A stretch of DNA of 64,000 nucleotides, from NCBI GenBank assembly GCA_965204295.1, contig OZ241973.1:1364001-1428000 (forward strand), written 5' to 3'. A model generated the notes under the pieces. That model worked only from the letters and a program-made list of their open reading frames with translations, was not told the origin of the DNA and ran no database searches. Position numbers and translations under genes: made by a program. Of this stretch, positions 44,053 to 54,186 are shown one piece after another (within the stretch, counting starts at the first letter, position 1; the number at the start of each line of letters is the position of its first letter). This DNA is from JAWKWH01 sp965204295. Lineage in GTDB: Bacteria > Pseudomonadota > Alphaproteobacteria > Rhizobiales > Rhizobiaceae.

Positions 44053-45013
44053 ACCTAAATATTTTCATGATCCGGACAGCGTGAAAGCGTCGACCCGCAA
44101 ACGCATAGAAGATGCGCTGGAGCAGTATGATTTTCGCCCGAACATTTATGTCATCAACCAGAACCGGCGGCTGACGAAGAACATCGGAATCGTCGTTCCC
44201 TATCTTGCCGATCCCTTTTTTGCGGAGATCGCGCGGAAGATTGAAAATCCGGTTATCGATGCAGGTTTTCGGCCAATCCTCCTCAGTTCGCACGGCGACC
44301 CGGCTCAGGAAATCTAAAACCTCAACAGTTTGCGGTCGATAAAACCCGCCGGCGTATTGATCGCTCCACTGGGGCGGGCTTCCGACAGGACATCCTTGAA
44401 AGCTTTTTGCGACAATATCCAGATTGTCCTTTTCAACATTAATATCAATGATATAGGCGGAGCCTTCATTGGTCACAACAACGCTCAGACGACGGCGACG
44501 ATTTGTGAATTCCTCTGTCGCACCGGTCAGTCGCCGGCGTTTTTCGAGATGCGGTCGCCGACCAATCCGAATGCCTATCGTCGCAGAGAAACCTATTGTA
44601 ACGGCATGGGCCGATTGGGCCACCAGCCTCAATTGATTCAGGTGGCCGGCGACGGGTGGAATTTTGAGGAAATCGGTTACCGCGAGGGTAAAAGGGTCAT
44701 CGGGGAGAGACGACCGGCCACCGATACCGTGCTTTGCAGTAATGACCGGTTGGCGATTGGCTTGTTGTGCGCGGCCCACGAATCCGGCATACGTGTCGGG
44801 CATGGCGAGGAATTCTCCTTGCGTATCGCCGGCCACGACGATCATCCGTTTTCGCTATATACCTGTCCTCCGCTGACAACCGTTGCGCAGGACTATGAGT
44901 CGATTTCCAGTCGCAGCGTCGAAACGCTGTTCGGTTTGATTGACAATGGCGGCGGTCAATCAAGGACCGAGACCCATTTCGAAGGCAGGCTGGTCATGAG
45001 AGCGTCCGCGTGA
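44053..45013 (+). pseudogene. LacI-family regulator lacking its HTH, with an internal stop
   Basis: The readable sequence starts in the hinge (DSVKASTRKRIEDALEQYDF) and continues TKNIGIVVPYLADPFFAEIA, typical of LacI sensors. An in-frame TAA at 44315-44317 interrupts it; the same frame continues SIKPAGVLIAPLGRASDRTS to the end at 45013 (TETHFEGRLVMRASA). The helix-turn-helix has been replaced by the IS5 fragment. It must once have controlled the polyol-binding-protein gene that follows. Confidence 0.88.
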
Positions 45014-45083
45014 CCGGTCTCAAAAATTTACGCGCGTAGCGAACTCGATAGTCTCCCTTGGATATCCAAGGGAGGGAATTCGG

Positions 45084-46331
45084 ATGCAGTTCAAGTGGAC
45101 TCTTTGTCTGTCGACCGCGATCGCGTTGACGGCGGCTACGGTCTATACCGACTCGCACGCGGCGACCATCACCATCGCCACCGTGAACAACGGCGACATG
45201 ATCCGCATGCAAGAGGGTCTGACCGATGATTTCACCGCGAAGACGGGTCATGAGGTGGAATGGGTGACGCTGGAAGAGAATGTCTTGCGTCAGCGCGTCA
45301 CGACGGACATCAGCACCAAGGGCGGCGCTTTCGACATCATGACCATCGGCATGTACGAAACCTCGATCTGGGGCGCGAACGGCTGGCTGGTTCCGCTGGA
45401 CGATCTGTCCGCGGAATACGACGCGGCCGACATTCTGCCGGCGATGGCGGGCGGCCTGTCCCACGACGGCATATTGTACGCGGCGCCGTTTTACGGTGAA
45501 TCGTCGATGATCATGTATCGCACCGACCTGATGGAAGCCGCCGGCCTTGAAATGCCGAGCGCGCCGTCCTGGTCGTTCATTGCCAAGGCGGCCCGCGAGA
45601 TGACCGATCGCGACAACGAAATCAACGGCATCTGCCTGCGCGGCAAGGCCGGCTGGGGCGAGGGCGGCGCTTTTATCACGGCGATGTCGAATTCGTTCGG
45701 CGCACGTTGGTTCGACGAGGAGTGGAATGCGCAATTCGACACGCGCGAGTGGTCCGACACGTTGAACTTTTTCGTCAACATAATGAGCGACGCGGGCCCT
45801 CCGGGATACGCGACCAACGGTTTCAACGAAAACCTGGCGCTCTTCCAGCAGGGCAAGTGCGGCATGTGGATCGACGCGACGGTTGCCGCTTCGTTTATGA
45901 CCAACCCGAACGACTCGACCGTTGCCGACAAGGTCGGCTTCGCTCTGGCGCCCGACAATGGTCCGGGCGTTCGCTCCAACTGGCTGTGGGCATGGGCTCT
46001 GGCGATCCCCGTCGGCACCCAGAATGAAGCCGCCGCCAAGGAGTTCATCGAGTAGTGGGCGACCTCCAACAGCTATATCGAGCTGGTGGCGTCGAAAGAA
46101 GGCTGGGCCAACGTTCCTCCAGGCGCCCGGACCTCGCTCTACGAGAACCCGAACTACAAGGACATCCCTTTCGCTCAGATGACGCTGGACTCGATCCTGT
46201 CGGCCGATCCGAACAACTCCACCGTCGATCCGAGCCCTTACGTGGGTATCCAGTTCGCGGCTATCCCCGAGTTCGCCGGTATCGCGACTGAAGTAAGCCA
46301 GGAGTTCTCGGTCGCTTATGCCGGTCAGCAG
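45084..46331 (+). pseudogene. Polyol (sorbitol/mannitol, SmoE-type) ABC binding protein, internal TAG and 3' truncation
   Basis: The protein has a signal peptide (LCLSTAIALTAATVYTDSHA, then ATITIATVNNGDMIRM) and the SBP family 1 pattern of sorbitol/mannitol-binding proteins: FDIMTIGMYETSIWGANGWL, YAAPFYGESSMIMYRTDLME, GKAGWGEGGAFITAMSNSFG and FQQGKCGMWIDATVAASF. An amber TAG at 46053-46055 stops it after KEFIE; the same frame continues WATSNSYIELVASKEGW to about 46331 (AYAGQQT). There the final residues are missing and a radical SAM gene fragment begins. A start signal GGAGGGAAT lies upstream of ATG 45084. The associated permeases are absent. Confidence 0.88.
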
Positions 46332-46960
46332 ACGGTTATGGTTTGCGCCTTGCCCGCGAACATTATGTCCGGGAATCGCGTGACGCCGGTTTGCGCCATG
46401 TTTACATATCCCTGAACGGGGCGGATAATGACGACTGGTATGAGCGCATAGACGGGCTTCGCTGCGCCGCGAAAAACTGCAGGCCGTCGGGAACATCGTT
46501 GCCAACCGCATGGTCCTGAATACGGGCGCCATTCTTATCCGGGGGATCAATGAGGGCGCGGTCAAACGCATCGTCGATCTGGTCAGATCGCACGCACCGC
46601 GTCATGCGCTGCTCCGCTTCAAGAATGTCGGCGCGCTCGGGCGCTACGACAAGGAGGCGGAGAAAAACAATCTCGGCATGGCGGAGATGGAGGAACTCGT
46701 TGCCGAAGCGATCGGGTGCAATGCCAAAGCGCTTTCCTCCTACACGCATTTCAAGGGCGAACATGAGCGTAACACCCGGCTGTTTCCGTTCGATTTGCGA
46801 TCGCGAACAGGGCAGGGTCTGTGGATCAAACTCACAAACTGGCAGGCCGACGCGGATGGGTTTGTGGATCGCGATTCGACGAGACGGGGCCGTATAAGCC
46901 CGATTTCATCGTTGCGCCGTTCTTCGAACACGTCAAAAGCAATGAGGGGTGGTATTGAAG
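46330..46960 (+). pseudogene. Radical SAM superfamily protein, C-terminal remnant with frameshifts
   Basis: The recognisable parts are GYGLRLAREHYVRESRDAG, LRHVYISLNGADNDDWYERI; after a shift near 46468, ANRMVLNTGAILIRGINEG, LLRFKNVGALGRYDKEAEKN and EHERNTRLFPFD; and after a shift near 46893, PDFIVAPFFEHVKSNEGWY. This is the second half of a radical SAM barrel and its C-terminal extension. The CxxxCxxC cluster-binding part is missing, since the fragment starts at the junction with the binding-protein gene. Specific function unknown. Confidence 0.7.
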
Positions 46961-47170
46961 GGAGTTCCGCCCATTGTGCGCCTTGCAATTTGCCGGTGGT
47001 TCCGTGAAAACGCCGACACCGATACGGCGGCGAAGGCGGGCATGACACCCGGTTTTTCCGGTTGACTCGCAAGCGCGAACAAGGCAAAAAAGCCTTTGAA
47101 TCAAACCCGCAAACTGGCGGGTCGGTGCCTATCTTTGTGGATTGAGATTCGACGAGACGGGGCCGTATAA
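46836..47170. repeat. Imperfect direct duplication of about 60 bp
   Basis: The 25 bases at 46873-46897 are identical to those at 47146-47170 (core TTCGACGAGACGGGGCCGTA). TTTGTGGAT and AAACTGGC also recur in the same order upstream in both places (46836-46897 and 47110-47170). The first copy lies at the end of the radical SAM remnant, the second just before the Gly/Ser-rich gene. Confidence 0.8.
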
Positions 47171-47215
47171 TGCCGAGGTTGAACCCTTCTTCGGGCATGG
47201 CAAAATAATGAATAC

Positions 47216-47782
47216 ATGAATTCTGATCCACTTGTTCTTGGTTTGGACGATATTGCAGCCGGTGTTTATTCAGAAATGGCCGATTATGGGCCGGCATCGA
47301 AGGGCTTTCACGATCTTTGGTACGGTTATGACAAAAGAGGCAGTGGGGTGAATTGGGGGTATAATTCGGATTACTACCCTGGATTTGGTTCTGGAGATTA
47401 CGGTGACAGTCCCAGAGGTTCCAGTACGAGCGGTTCTCCGGGACAGTTTTACGGTTACATAGGCGGCCATCCGGGTATAGACGGCAATTATAATGGAAAC
47501 GGCGACTCCGGTGGCTCCTCCAATGGAGGAAGTTCATCGTCGGGCAGTTCCTCATCTTCCTCCGGCGGTTATGATAAATCCGGCCAGTCAGGCCCCGGCG
47601 ATCAGGACGACCGGTTCGTTGAATTCCGCGTCTGGTGGGACGTGGACTCGGACGGCGTTGCCAATGACGGCGAATTGCGTACGAAACCCGATTGCTGCAG
47701 CGACTCACGCTTCGCCATGCCCCGAGATCATCATTGCCTCCAGCGCCAGTCGCTCGGATTTTCGAAGCCGTTCCGATTGTGA
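47216..47782 (+). CDS. Gly/Ser-rich protein with an EF-hand-like motif, probably a fragment
   Basis: No full family match. The 188-aa frame has an opening MNSDPLVLGLDDIAAGVYSE that resembles the start of RTX-type domains (normally D-G-D-G rather than L-D-D). A long Gly/Ser/Tyr-rich low-complexity stretch covers residues 45-125. A calcium-loop-like WWDVDSDGVANDGELRT follows. After that the reading enters the 3' end of the convergent rlmN gene (overlap 47705-47782), so the real protein was cut near 47690. It may be a broken piece of a large exported calcium-binding protein, like the Hint fragment at 43 kb. Confidence 0.5.
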   Translation: MNSDPLVLGLDDIAAGVYSEMADYGPASKGFHDLWYGYDKRGSGVNWGYNSDYYPGFGSGDYGDSPRGSSTSGSPGQFYGYIGGHPGIDGNYNGNGDSGGSSNGGSSSSGSSSSSSGGYDKSGQSGPGDQDDRFVEFRVWWDVDSDGVANDGELRTKPDCCSDSRFAMPRDHHCLQRQSLGFSKPFRL

Positions 47783-48931
47783 TTTCAGCTGACCGCAGGC
47801 CGCCAGGATATCCCGCCCGCGCGGCGTGCGTATCGGCGAGGCGTAGCCGGCGGCGTTGACGAAATCCGCGAAACGCTCGATCGTCCGCCAGTCGGAGCAT
47901 TCATACCGTGAACCCGGCCATGGATTGAACGGAATCAGATTGATTTTCGCCGGAATGCCCTTGAGCAGCATGACCAGCCGTCCGGCGTCGTCGAGACCGT
48001 CATTGACGCCTTTCAGCATCACATACTCGAAGGTGATCCGTCGCGCATTGGACAGGCCGGGATAATCGCGACACGCCTTAAGCAGTTCTCCGATCGGATG
48101 TTTTTTGTTGATTGGCACAAGTTCGTCGCGCAATCGATCGTTCGTGGCGTGAAGCGAGACCGCCAGCATGACGCCGATCTCTTCGCCGGTTCGATAGATT
48201 TCCGGAACCGCTCCGGAAGTGGAAAGCGTGATTCGGCGCTTCGACAGGGACAGGCCTTCGCCGTCCGACGCGATCAGCAGCGCCCGCTTGACGTTGGCGA
48301 AATTGTAAAGCGGCTCGCCCATGCCCATCATGACGATGTTCGAGACCTTGCGGCCCCCGGCAGGCGCGATGACGCCATCGGGCGCATCCCGGCCCGGAAA
48401 GTCGCCAAGCCGGTCGCGGGCAAGCAGCAATTGCGCCAGGATCTCTTCCGCGGTGAGGTTGCGCACCAGCTTCTGTGTGCCGGTGTGGCAAAACGTGCAG
48501 GTCAGGGTGCAGCCGACCTGCGAGGAAATACACAACGTACCGCGGCCCTCTTCGGGAATGTAGACCGTCTCGACCTCGACCGGCCTGCCCGCGCCGCGCG
48601 ACGGAAACCGCAGCAGCCATTTGCGTGTCCCGTCCCCGGAAATCTGCTCCTCGGCGATTTCCGGTCGCGCAATCGTAAAACTCTCCGCCAGTTTCCCGCG
48701 CAACTCCCTGGAAATGTTGCGCATGTCATCGAAATTCGACACGCCGCGCACATAAAGCCAATGCCACAGTTGCGAAACGCGCATACGCCTCTGGCGGTCG
48801 GGAACGCCGGCATTCGCCAATGCGTCCGCCAGTTCCTCGCGCGACAGACCGATCAGCGCCGCCCTGCCGTGAGCCGATTCCGGCGCCCGGTTCGGATGCG
48901 AATTGCGCGCGATGTCAAGAGTTGCGGACAT
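47705..48931 (-). CDS. rlmN: Dual-specificity 23S rRNA/tRNA adenine C2-methyltransferase
   Basis: A radical SAM enzyme that methylates A2503 of 23S rRNA and A37 of some tRNAs. The cluster motif CTLTCTFCHTGTQ (Cys-x3-Cys-x2-Cys) is intact. Other landmarks are SQLWHWLYVRGVSNFDDM, GRGTLCISSQVGC, NIVMMGMGEPLYNF, AVSLHATNDRLRDELVPIN and the C-terminal catalytic Cys in RDILAACGQL. Length of 408 aa is normal. The ialB-type gene upstream is a common alphaproteobacterial neighbour. Confidence 0.96.
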   Translation of the reverse strand: MSATLDIARNSHPNRAPESAHGRAALIGLSREELADALANAGVPDRQRRMRVSQLWHWLYVRGVSNFDDMRNISRELRGKLAESFTIARPEIAEEQISGDGTRKWLLRFPSRGAGRPVEVETVYIPEEGRGTLCISSQVGCTLTCTFCHTGTQKLVRNLTAEEILAQLLLARDRLGDFPGRDAPDGVIAPAGGRKVSNIVMMGMGEPLYNFANVKRALLIASDGEGLSLSKRRITLSTSGAVPEIYRTGEEIGVMLAVSLHATNDRLRDELVPINKKHPIGELLKACRDYPGLSNARRITFEYVMLKGVNDGLDDAGRLVMLLKGIPAKINLIPFNPWPGSRYECSDWRTIERFADFVNAAGYASPIRTPRGRDILAACGQLKSQSERLRKSERLALEAMMISGHGEA

Positions 48932-49101
48932 GTCGGCGAAAACAAATGCTCTTTGCTGGCGGCGCTGCTAGCACAAAACCGACCCGGCGTCATGTCGTGA
49001 ACGCATTGCCGCCCGGCGACCAACCGCCCGGTTGCGGGCGCTTCGGGACAAATAGATCAATGAATCCGCGGCGGGCTTGCGTGGAAGCTTTCAAACCGGC
49101 G

Positions 49102-49599
49102 TCATTTGCAGGTCTTGATCGAATCCAACGCGGCGGTGATGCCGTTCAGCGAGAACATGTAGCTCGTAGCGTTGCCGCGACCGGAAGTCGCCGCCACCTT
49201 CATGTTCGAACCGGCCTTCATCGCCGCGACCAGTATCGGTTCCTCGGCGGCGTTCTCCAGCCAGGCACCCTTGCCTTTCGTAAACATCGTGAAGGGTTTG
49301 CCGTCGACCGTCAAGGTGACTTTCGATTTGTCCTTCAAAGTGTACGCGGCAATGAACTGCGGCTCGAACGCCACGTTCTGACCGGGCTTCTGGCTTACGG
49401 AAAAATAGATGTCGCCGTGATCGAGATTGGACGGCTCCTTGGTCGACGGCACCGACAACACATAACAGACCTTGCCGCTGTCGGCGTTGTAGCTGTAGGT
49501 GGCCCAGTTCTTGTGCTGGGATATCCGCTTGGCGGTCTGGGCCAGAGCCGGTGTCGCGGCCAAAACCAACGTCATGAGGGTCGAAATCAGGATTCGCAT
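49102..49599 (-). CDS. Invasion-associated locus B (IalB)-family periplasmic protein
   Basis: The 165-aa protein has a signal peptide (MRILISTLMTLVLAATPALA, cleavage before QTAKRIS). It then shows the IalB pattern: HKNWATYSYNADSGKVCYVL, then FSVSQKPGQNVAFEPQF, GKGAWLENAAEEPILVAAMK and the final SYMFSLNGITAALDSIKTCK. Its two cysteines (KVCYV and the C-terminal TCK) probably pair. An in-frame start 16 codons earlier has no signal-peptide logic. IalB was named in Bartonella; in free-living alphaproteobacteria the role is unknown. Confidence 0.88.
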   Translation of the reverse strand: MRILISTLMTLVLAATPALAQTAKRISQHKNWATYSYNADSGKVCYVLSVPSTKEPSNLDHGDIYFSVSQKPGQNVAFEPQFIAAYTLKDKSKVTLTVDGKPFTMFTKGKGAWLENAAEEPILVAAMKAGSNMKVAATSGRGNATSYMFSLNGITAALDSIKTCK

Positions 49600-49844
49600 G
49601 GTTGCAACCGGTTCCCTGTCGTTTGAATCAGTGGGTTCGGGCCGCATTTCCGGCGTGCCCGGTTGGCTTCATTTTGAATTAATACGGGTTACCAAACGGT
49701 GAACGGCGCGGGAATTCATCCACCGCCGCTTCCGGCACGATCACATTCGCGGACCATGAAGCGCGGAAAAACGGCGACAGTTTGTCACAAATGTTCGACC
49801 GATTGACCGCGGGACCGAAGTTGGTGTGATTTGAAAACGAGATC

Positions 49845-50984
49845 ATGGAGTGGAAGGCGGCGACGAGGAAGCTGTTTGCGGGCTTTGTCCTGCTGGGTCT
49901 GGCCGCGGGCTGTACCGAATTCGGGCGCTCCGCCGGAAAATGCCGAACCACCCGTTCGCGGTCTGAAAACCGTGTCGATCAAGGAGTCCGAGCATACGAC
50001 GGTCAGACGCTATCCAAGCGTCCTGCAGCCGGCGGAAGTGCCCACTCTTTCGTTTGAGGTACCCGGACGCCTCAAGGCGGTCAATCTCGATGTGGGTCAG
50101 CGCGTCGAGGCCGGTGACGTAATCGCCGGGATCGACACGATGTCGCTGCAATTGCAGTTGGAAAGCGCCCAGGCGGCGCTGCGGCAGGCCGAATCGAGCG
50201 CGCGAAACGCCGGAGAGGATTTCGAGCGAAAGGAAGAACTGTTCAAGAAGGGCGTAACCACAAAGGCCGCGGCCGATCAGGCCCGCACCGCCATGGAGAT
50301 GTCGGCGGCGCAGGTCGCCCAGGCGCGGAAACAGGTCGAAACCGCCGAGAGCAACCTCGGCAAGGCCGTTCTCAGGGCGCCATTCGCCGGCATCATAAAC
50401 ACGGTTCAGGTGGAATCGTTCGCCAATGTGGCCCAAGGCGCGCCTGTCGCGACGCTTTATGCCGCCGACACATTCGAGGCCGCGTTTTCGGTCAGCTTCG
50501 AGATCGTCAATCAACTGACGGTCGGCAAGAAATCGGTTGTTCGCCTTGCGGACAATCCCGGTATCGCGCTGCCGGCGCATGTCAGCGAACTGGGGTCCAG
50601 GGCCGATACCGTATCGTCCTTCCCCGTCGTGGTGACGCTGGAAGAGGTCGACCCGTCGATGAAGGCCGGCATGGCGGTCGAGATCACATTGGAGTTCCCG
50701 GTGCCGCGCGGACAGGGATTTATACTGCCTTTGACGGTGCTGCCCTTCGAAGGCCGGATCAAGGCGCGGAGCGACCAAAGCGAACCTTCCAGCGTGGAAA
50801 TTTTTGTCTTCGATCCCCCGACAGGCACGGTCAGGCGTCGTGCGATCAGGGTCGGGGCGTGCGGGAAAACGCGCTGATCGCGGTTGACGGCCTTCAACCG
50901 GGCGACAGAGTCGCGTCCGCCGGCGTTTCCTTTCTCCGGGAAGGGCAGAAGGTAAAACTGCTGCCCGATGACGGCGGGAACTGA
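49845..50984 (+). pseudogene. RND efflux periplasmic adaptor (HlyD/MFP family) lipoprotein, two frameshifts
   Basis: The first frame begins with a lipoprotein signal (KLFAGFVLLGLAAGCTEFG, lipobox Cys in AAGC). After a shift near 49920 the main body follows: PTLSFEVPGRLKAVNLDVGQ, VEAGDVIAGIDTMSLQLQLE, a coiled-coil hairpin, LRAPFAGIINTVQVESFANV and the barrel domain. A second shift near 50862 moves the end (ENALIAVDGLQPGDRVASAG, then VSFLREGQKVKLLP) to another frame, stopping at 50984. Each shift is consistent with a one-base indel. It was the adaptor for the RND pump that follows five bases later. Confidence 0.88.
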
Positions 50985-50989
50985 TCGGC

Positions 50990-53900
50990 GTGGATTTTCT
51001 GACCCGTTTCGGCATCGGCCGTTCCCGCCTGACAATACTCGTCATGGTCGGACTTATCGTGCAGGGTCTGCTGGTGTACGTCGGCATGCCCAAACGCGAG
51101 AACCCGGCGATCACCATCCGCAACGCGCTCGTCACGGTCCAGTTTCCGGGCATGGCGCCGGACCGGATGGAAGATCTGATCGTCGTGCCCGTCGAGCGGA
51201 CCGCCCGCGAAATCGGCGAAATCGAGGATATCAATACCCTGATTTCCACCGGACGGGCGGTTGTGACGCTGACGGTGTACGATTCCCTGCCCAAAGAACG
51301 GCTGGAAAGCGTGTTTCAGGACATCCGAAACAGGATGGAGGACCTGAAAAAAGATCTCCCGTCCGGCACTCGGGGGCCGTTTTTCAATACCAATTACGGC
51401 GACGTGGCCATCGCGACCGTGGCGGTGACCGGAGAAGGATTTTCCTATGCGGAGATCAAGCAATCGGCCGAGGATCTGCGCGAACATCTTTATACGGTTG
51501 ACGGGGTTTCCAAAGTAACCTTGTTCGGCGTTCAGGAGGAACGGATCTGGCTGGAGATCGATTCCCGAAAACTTGCCGCGGTTGGCGTGCAGATCGCCCA
51601 GGTTCTGGACGATTTGAGTGCGCAAAACGTCATCCTGCCGGCCGGACAACTGGATGCCGGCGGGGTCAATCTGATACTGGAAGCCAACGGCGATCTGGAA
51701 TCCGTCGAGGAAATCGGCGACCTGCTGACCAAAGTGCAGGGACAGGCCGGCTTTGTCCGGCTGAAAGATCTTCTGACGGTCCGGCGCGGATATCAATCGC
51801 CGAAAGACAGGCCGGTCTACTACAATGGCAGGCCGGCCGTGATCGTCGGCATCGAGATGAACGATACGGAAGACATCCAGAAGATCGGCAAGGCTCTGCG
51901 GGCAGCCGTCGGTTCTTTCGAGCGGACGCAACCGATCGGCATCGCCTACGATTTCTCGACATATCAGGAAACCAACGTCACGACGTCGATCAACGGCGCC
52001 TTGTCGAATGTCGCCCAGACCTTCGGCGTCGTCGTTCTGGTAATGCTCGTATTTCTGGGTTTCCGCGCGGCGTTGATCATCGCGGCGATTGTTCCCTTCA
52101 CGGTCACTTTCGCACTGATCGGCATGGGGTATCTGGAAATCGACCTGCAGCAGATTTCGATTGCCGCCGTCATCATCTCGCTCGGCCTGCTGGTCGATAA
52201 CGGGCTCGTCGTCGTCGAGGACATTCAGGGGCGGATCGCGCGCGGCGTTCCGCCGGACGAGGCGGCGACCGGCGCCGGAAAGCAGTTTTTCATCCCGCTC
52301 GGCGTCGCGTCGGTCACGACCGTGTCCGCATTCATTCCCATGCTGATAATGGACGGCGTCGAGGGCGAATTCGCCTACTCGCTCGGCGCGGTCGTCGGCG
52401 TCATGCTGCTCGGGTCGTGGCTGACGGCCCTGTACGTTCTTCCCGCGCTGTGTGTCTGGCTGGCCGGAACAAACACCGTTGCGAAATCGTACAAAAGGCC
52501 CAATCTCCTCGTCCGTGTCTATGGCGTAACTGTCGAAAAATCGCTTGTCTTGGCGCCCGTTGTCATCGTTGCCGCCTATGCGGCGGTCTATGGGGCGGCG
52601 CAACTGTTCCCGCACGTCAAGTCGGAGATGTTCCCGCTGGCCGAGCGCGCCGAGTATCTCATTTATCTGGATATGCCCAAAGGCACGTCGATCGCGCGTA
52701 CCGAGGAAGAAGCGCTCGCGGCTGAGCGTCGGCTTCCGATGAGACGGTCAATCCGGAAGTGCTGAACACCACCGTATTCGCCGGCGACGGCGGACCCCGT
52801 TTTTATCTGGCGCTCAATCCGGCCGACACGGATCCGTCAAGCGCCTTCATTCTGGTCAACACGGACAGCCATGAGGGAACGCTCGCCATAGCGGCCCGCG
52901 CGCAACGCCATCTGGTCGAAAACCACCCGGCGGCCCGGTTCAAGGTCAAGCGGCTGTTCATGGGCGGCGGCGAATCCGGCATTGTCGAGATCAATATCAC
53001 CGGACGGGACGCCGAGAGGCTGTTGATGCTCGCCGGTCAGTTCGAGAACATTTTCGCCGACGTGCCGGGAATTGTGCAGAACGAGAACGACTGGGGCAAC
53101 AAGACCCTGAAAATCGTCATCAACGTCGCGCAGGACAAGACCCGCGAACTGGGCGTCACTTCGGAAGATATCTCCAATGTGATGGACACCTACTTTTCGG
53201 GCACATCCTATTCGACCTACCGCGAAGGGACGGAATCGATACCCATCGTCGTGCGCGCGGCCGAAGGATTCCGTGACAGCATCGAGGATCTCGCCAACCT
53301 GTCGGTGCCCGCGGGCGGGCGGCTGATATCGCTCGATCGCATCGCCACTTTTCAGCCGCGGTTGGAGTATTCCCGATTGCGCCGTGAAAACCAGGTTCGC
53401 CAGATCAGGATTTCGGCAAAAAGCGATGCGCTTGCCGCCAACGAGGTTGTTGCGCTGGTCGCGCCGAAACTCGCCGCGATCGGGTTGAATGAAGATGAAA
53501 AACTCTCAATCGGCGGCGAGACCGAGAACCGCGCCGAGGTCAATGCCCTGTTGCTGGGCGGCATGCCGGCGGCGCTTACGTTCATGCTTGCGGCGCTCGT
53601 TTTTCAGTTCAATTCGTTTCGCCGCGTGCTGCTTACGTTCATGACGATCCCGCTGATCGTCATCGGTGCGCCGGGCGCGCTGATGCTGACCGGGCGGACG
53701 CTTTCCTTTTTCGCCATTCTTGGCATGATTTCGCTTGCCGGCATCATCATCAACAACGCCATCGTGCTGATCGACCAGATCGACATTGAACGGCGGTCGA
53801 AAGGGCTGAAGGATGCCGTTGTCGCGGCGGCGCGCAAGCGCGTTACGCCGATCATGCTGACCTCGCTCACGACAATTTTCGGTCTTCTGCCGATGGCGAT

Positions 53901-54078
53901 CGCAGGCGGCGCCTTGTTTGAACCGATGGCGACGCTGATGATCGGCGGATTGGCGGTCGCCTCGGTTCTGACCCTGTTTTTCGTCCCCGGCGGCTACTAC
54001 ATCCTGTTCGGCGGTTTGTCGGCCGGTCGAGCGGAAAAGCCGGAATTGGCCGAGACCACCGAAGCAGCGGCGAACTGA
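50990..54078 (+). pseudogene. RND-family multidrug efflux pump, split by one frameshift
   Basis: The first frame (GTG 50990 to 52765) holds the N-terminal half: IGRSRLTILVMVGLIVQGLL, PAITIRNALVTVQFPGMAPD, IISLGLLVDNGLVVVEDIQG (the TM4 proton-relay region, where acriflavine pumps have Asp residues) and SAFIPMLIMDGVEGEFAYSL. The second frame (from about 52730 to 54078) holds the rest: VNPEVLNTTVFAGDGGPRFY, GMISLAGIIINNAIVLIDQI and VTPIMLTSLTTIFGLLPMAI. Joined they make about 1030 aa, the full RND length. The junction lies near 52730. With two shifts in the adaptor gene, this system is decaying or the sequence contains indel errors. Confidence 0.88.
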
Positions 54079-54186
54079 CCGTCGTCAATAGCCGGGTTCG
54101 GCGAAACGCCGATCGTCGATATCGACGGTCTGGCGGCGGCCCGCAGGCTTCGGCCCATGCCTTGCCGCGCAAACAAAAGAGCCGAT

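Noticed and set aside
20205..46331. In-frame TAG in the acyl-CoA dehydrogenase (near 21236) and binding-protein gene (46053-46055) as possible amber recoding (pyrrolysine or suppressor)
   Set aside because: The same class of broken genes also contains in-frame TAA (44315-44317, near 61598) and many frameshifts, and intact genes end in TAG normally (trpB, the HIU-like gene). Simple decay explains all of them.
47480..47580. Low-complexity GGA/TCC repeats as a possible CRISPR or tandem array
   Set aside because: The units are codon-level Gly/Ser repeats of varying length without spacers; no cas genes are present anywhere in the window.
46740..47900. 386-codon minus-strand frame rich in Asn, Arg and Pro
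   Set aside because: It reads the complement of a Gly/Ser-coding stretch and the end of rlmN; no domain is recognisable.
48932..49101. GC-rich repeats (CCGCCCGG) after the ialB-type gene as a terminator
   Set aside because: The main copies are direct rather than inverted, and the small 6-bp stem that can form has no T-tract.
49843..51294. 483-codon minus-strand frame across the adaptor gene
   Set aside because: Antisense shadow; the plus-strand adaptor and pump sequences are clearly real.
50894..52615. Long open frame (573 codons) on the minus strand
   Set aside because: It is the antisense of the RND pump and its composition (His/Arg/Asp-rich, no hydrophobic pattern) is that of a GC-rich shadow frame.
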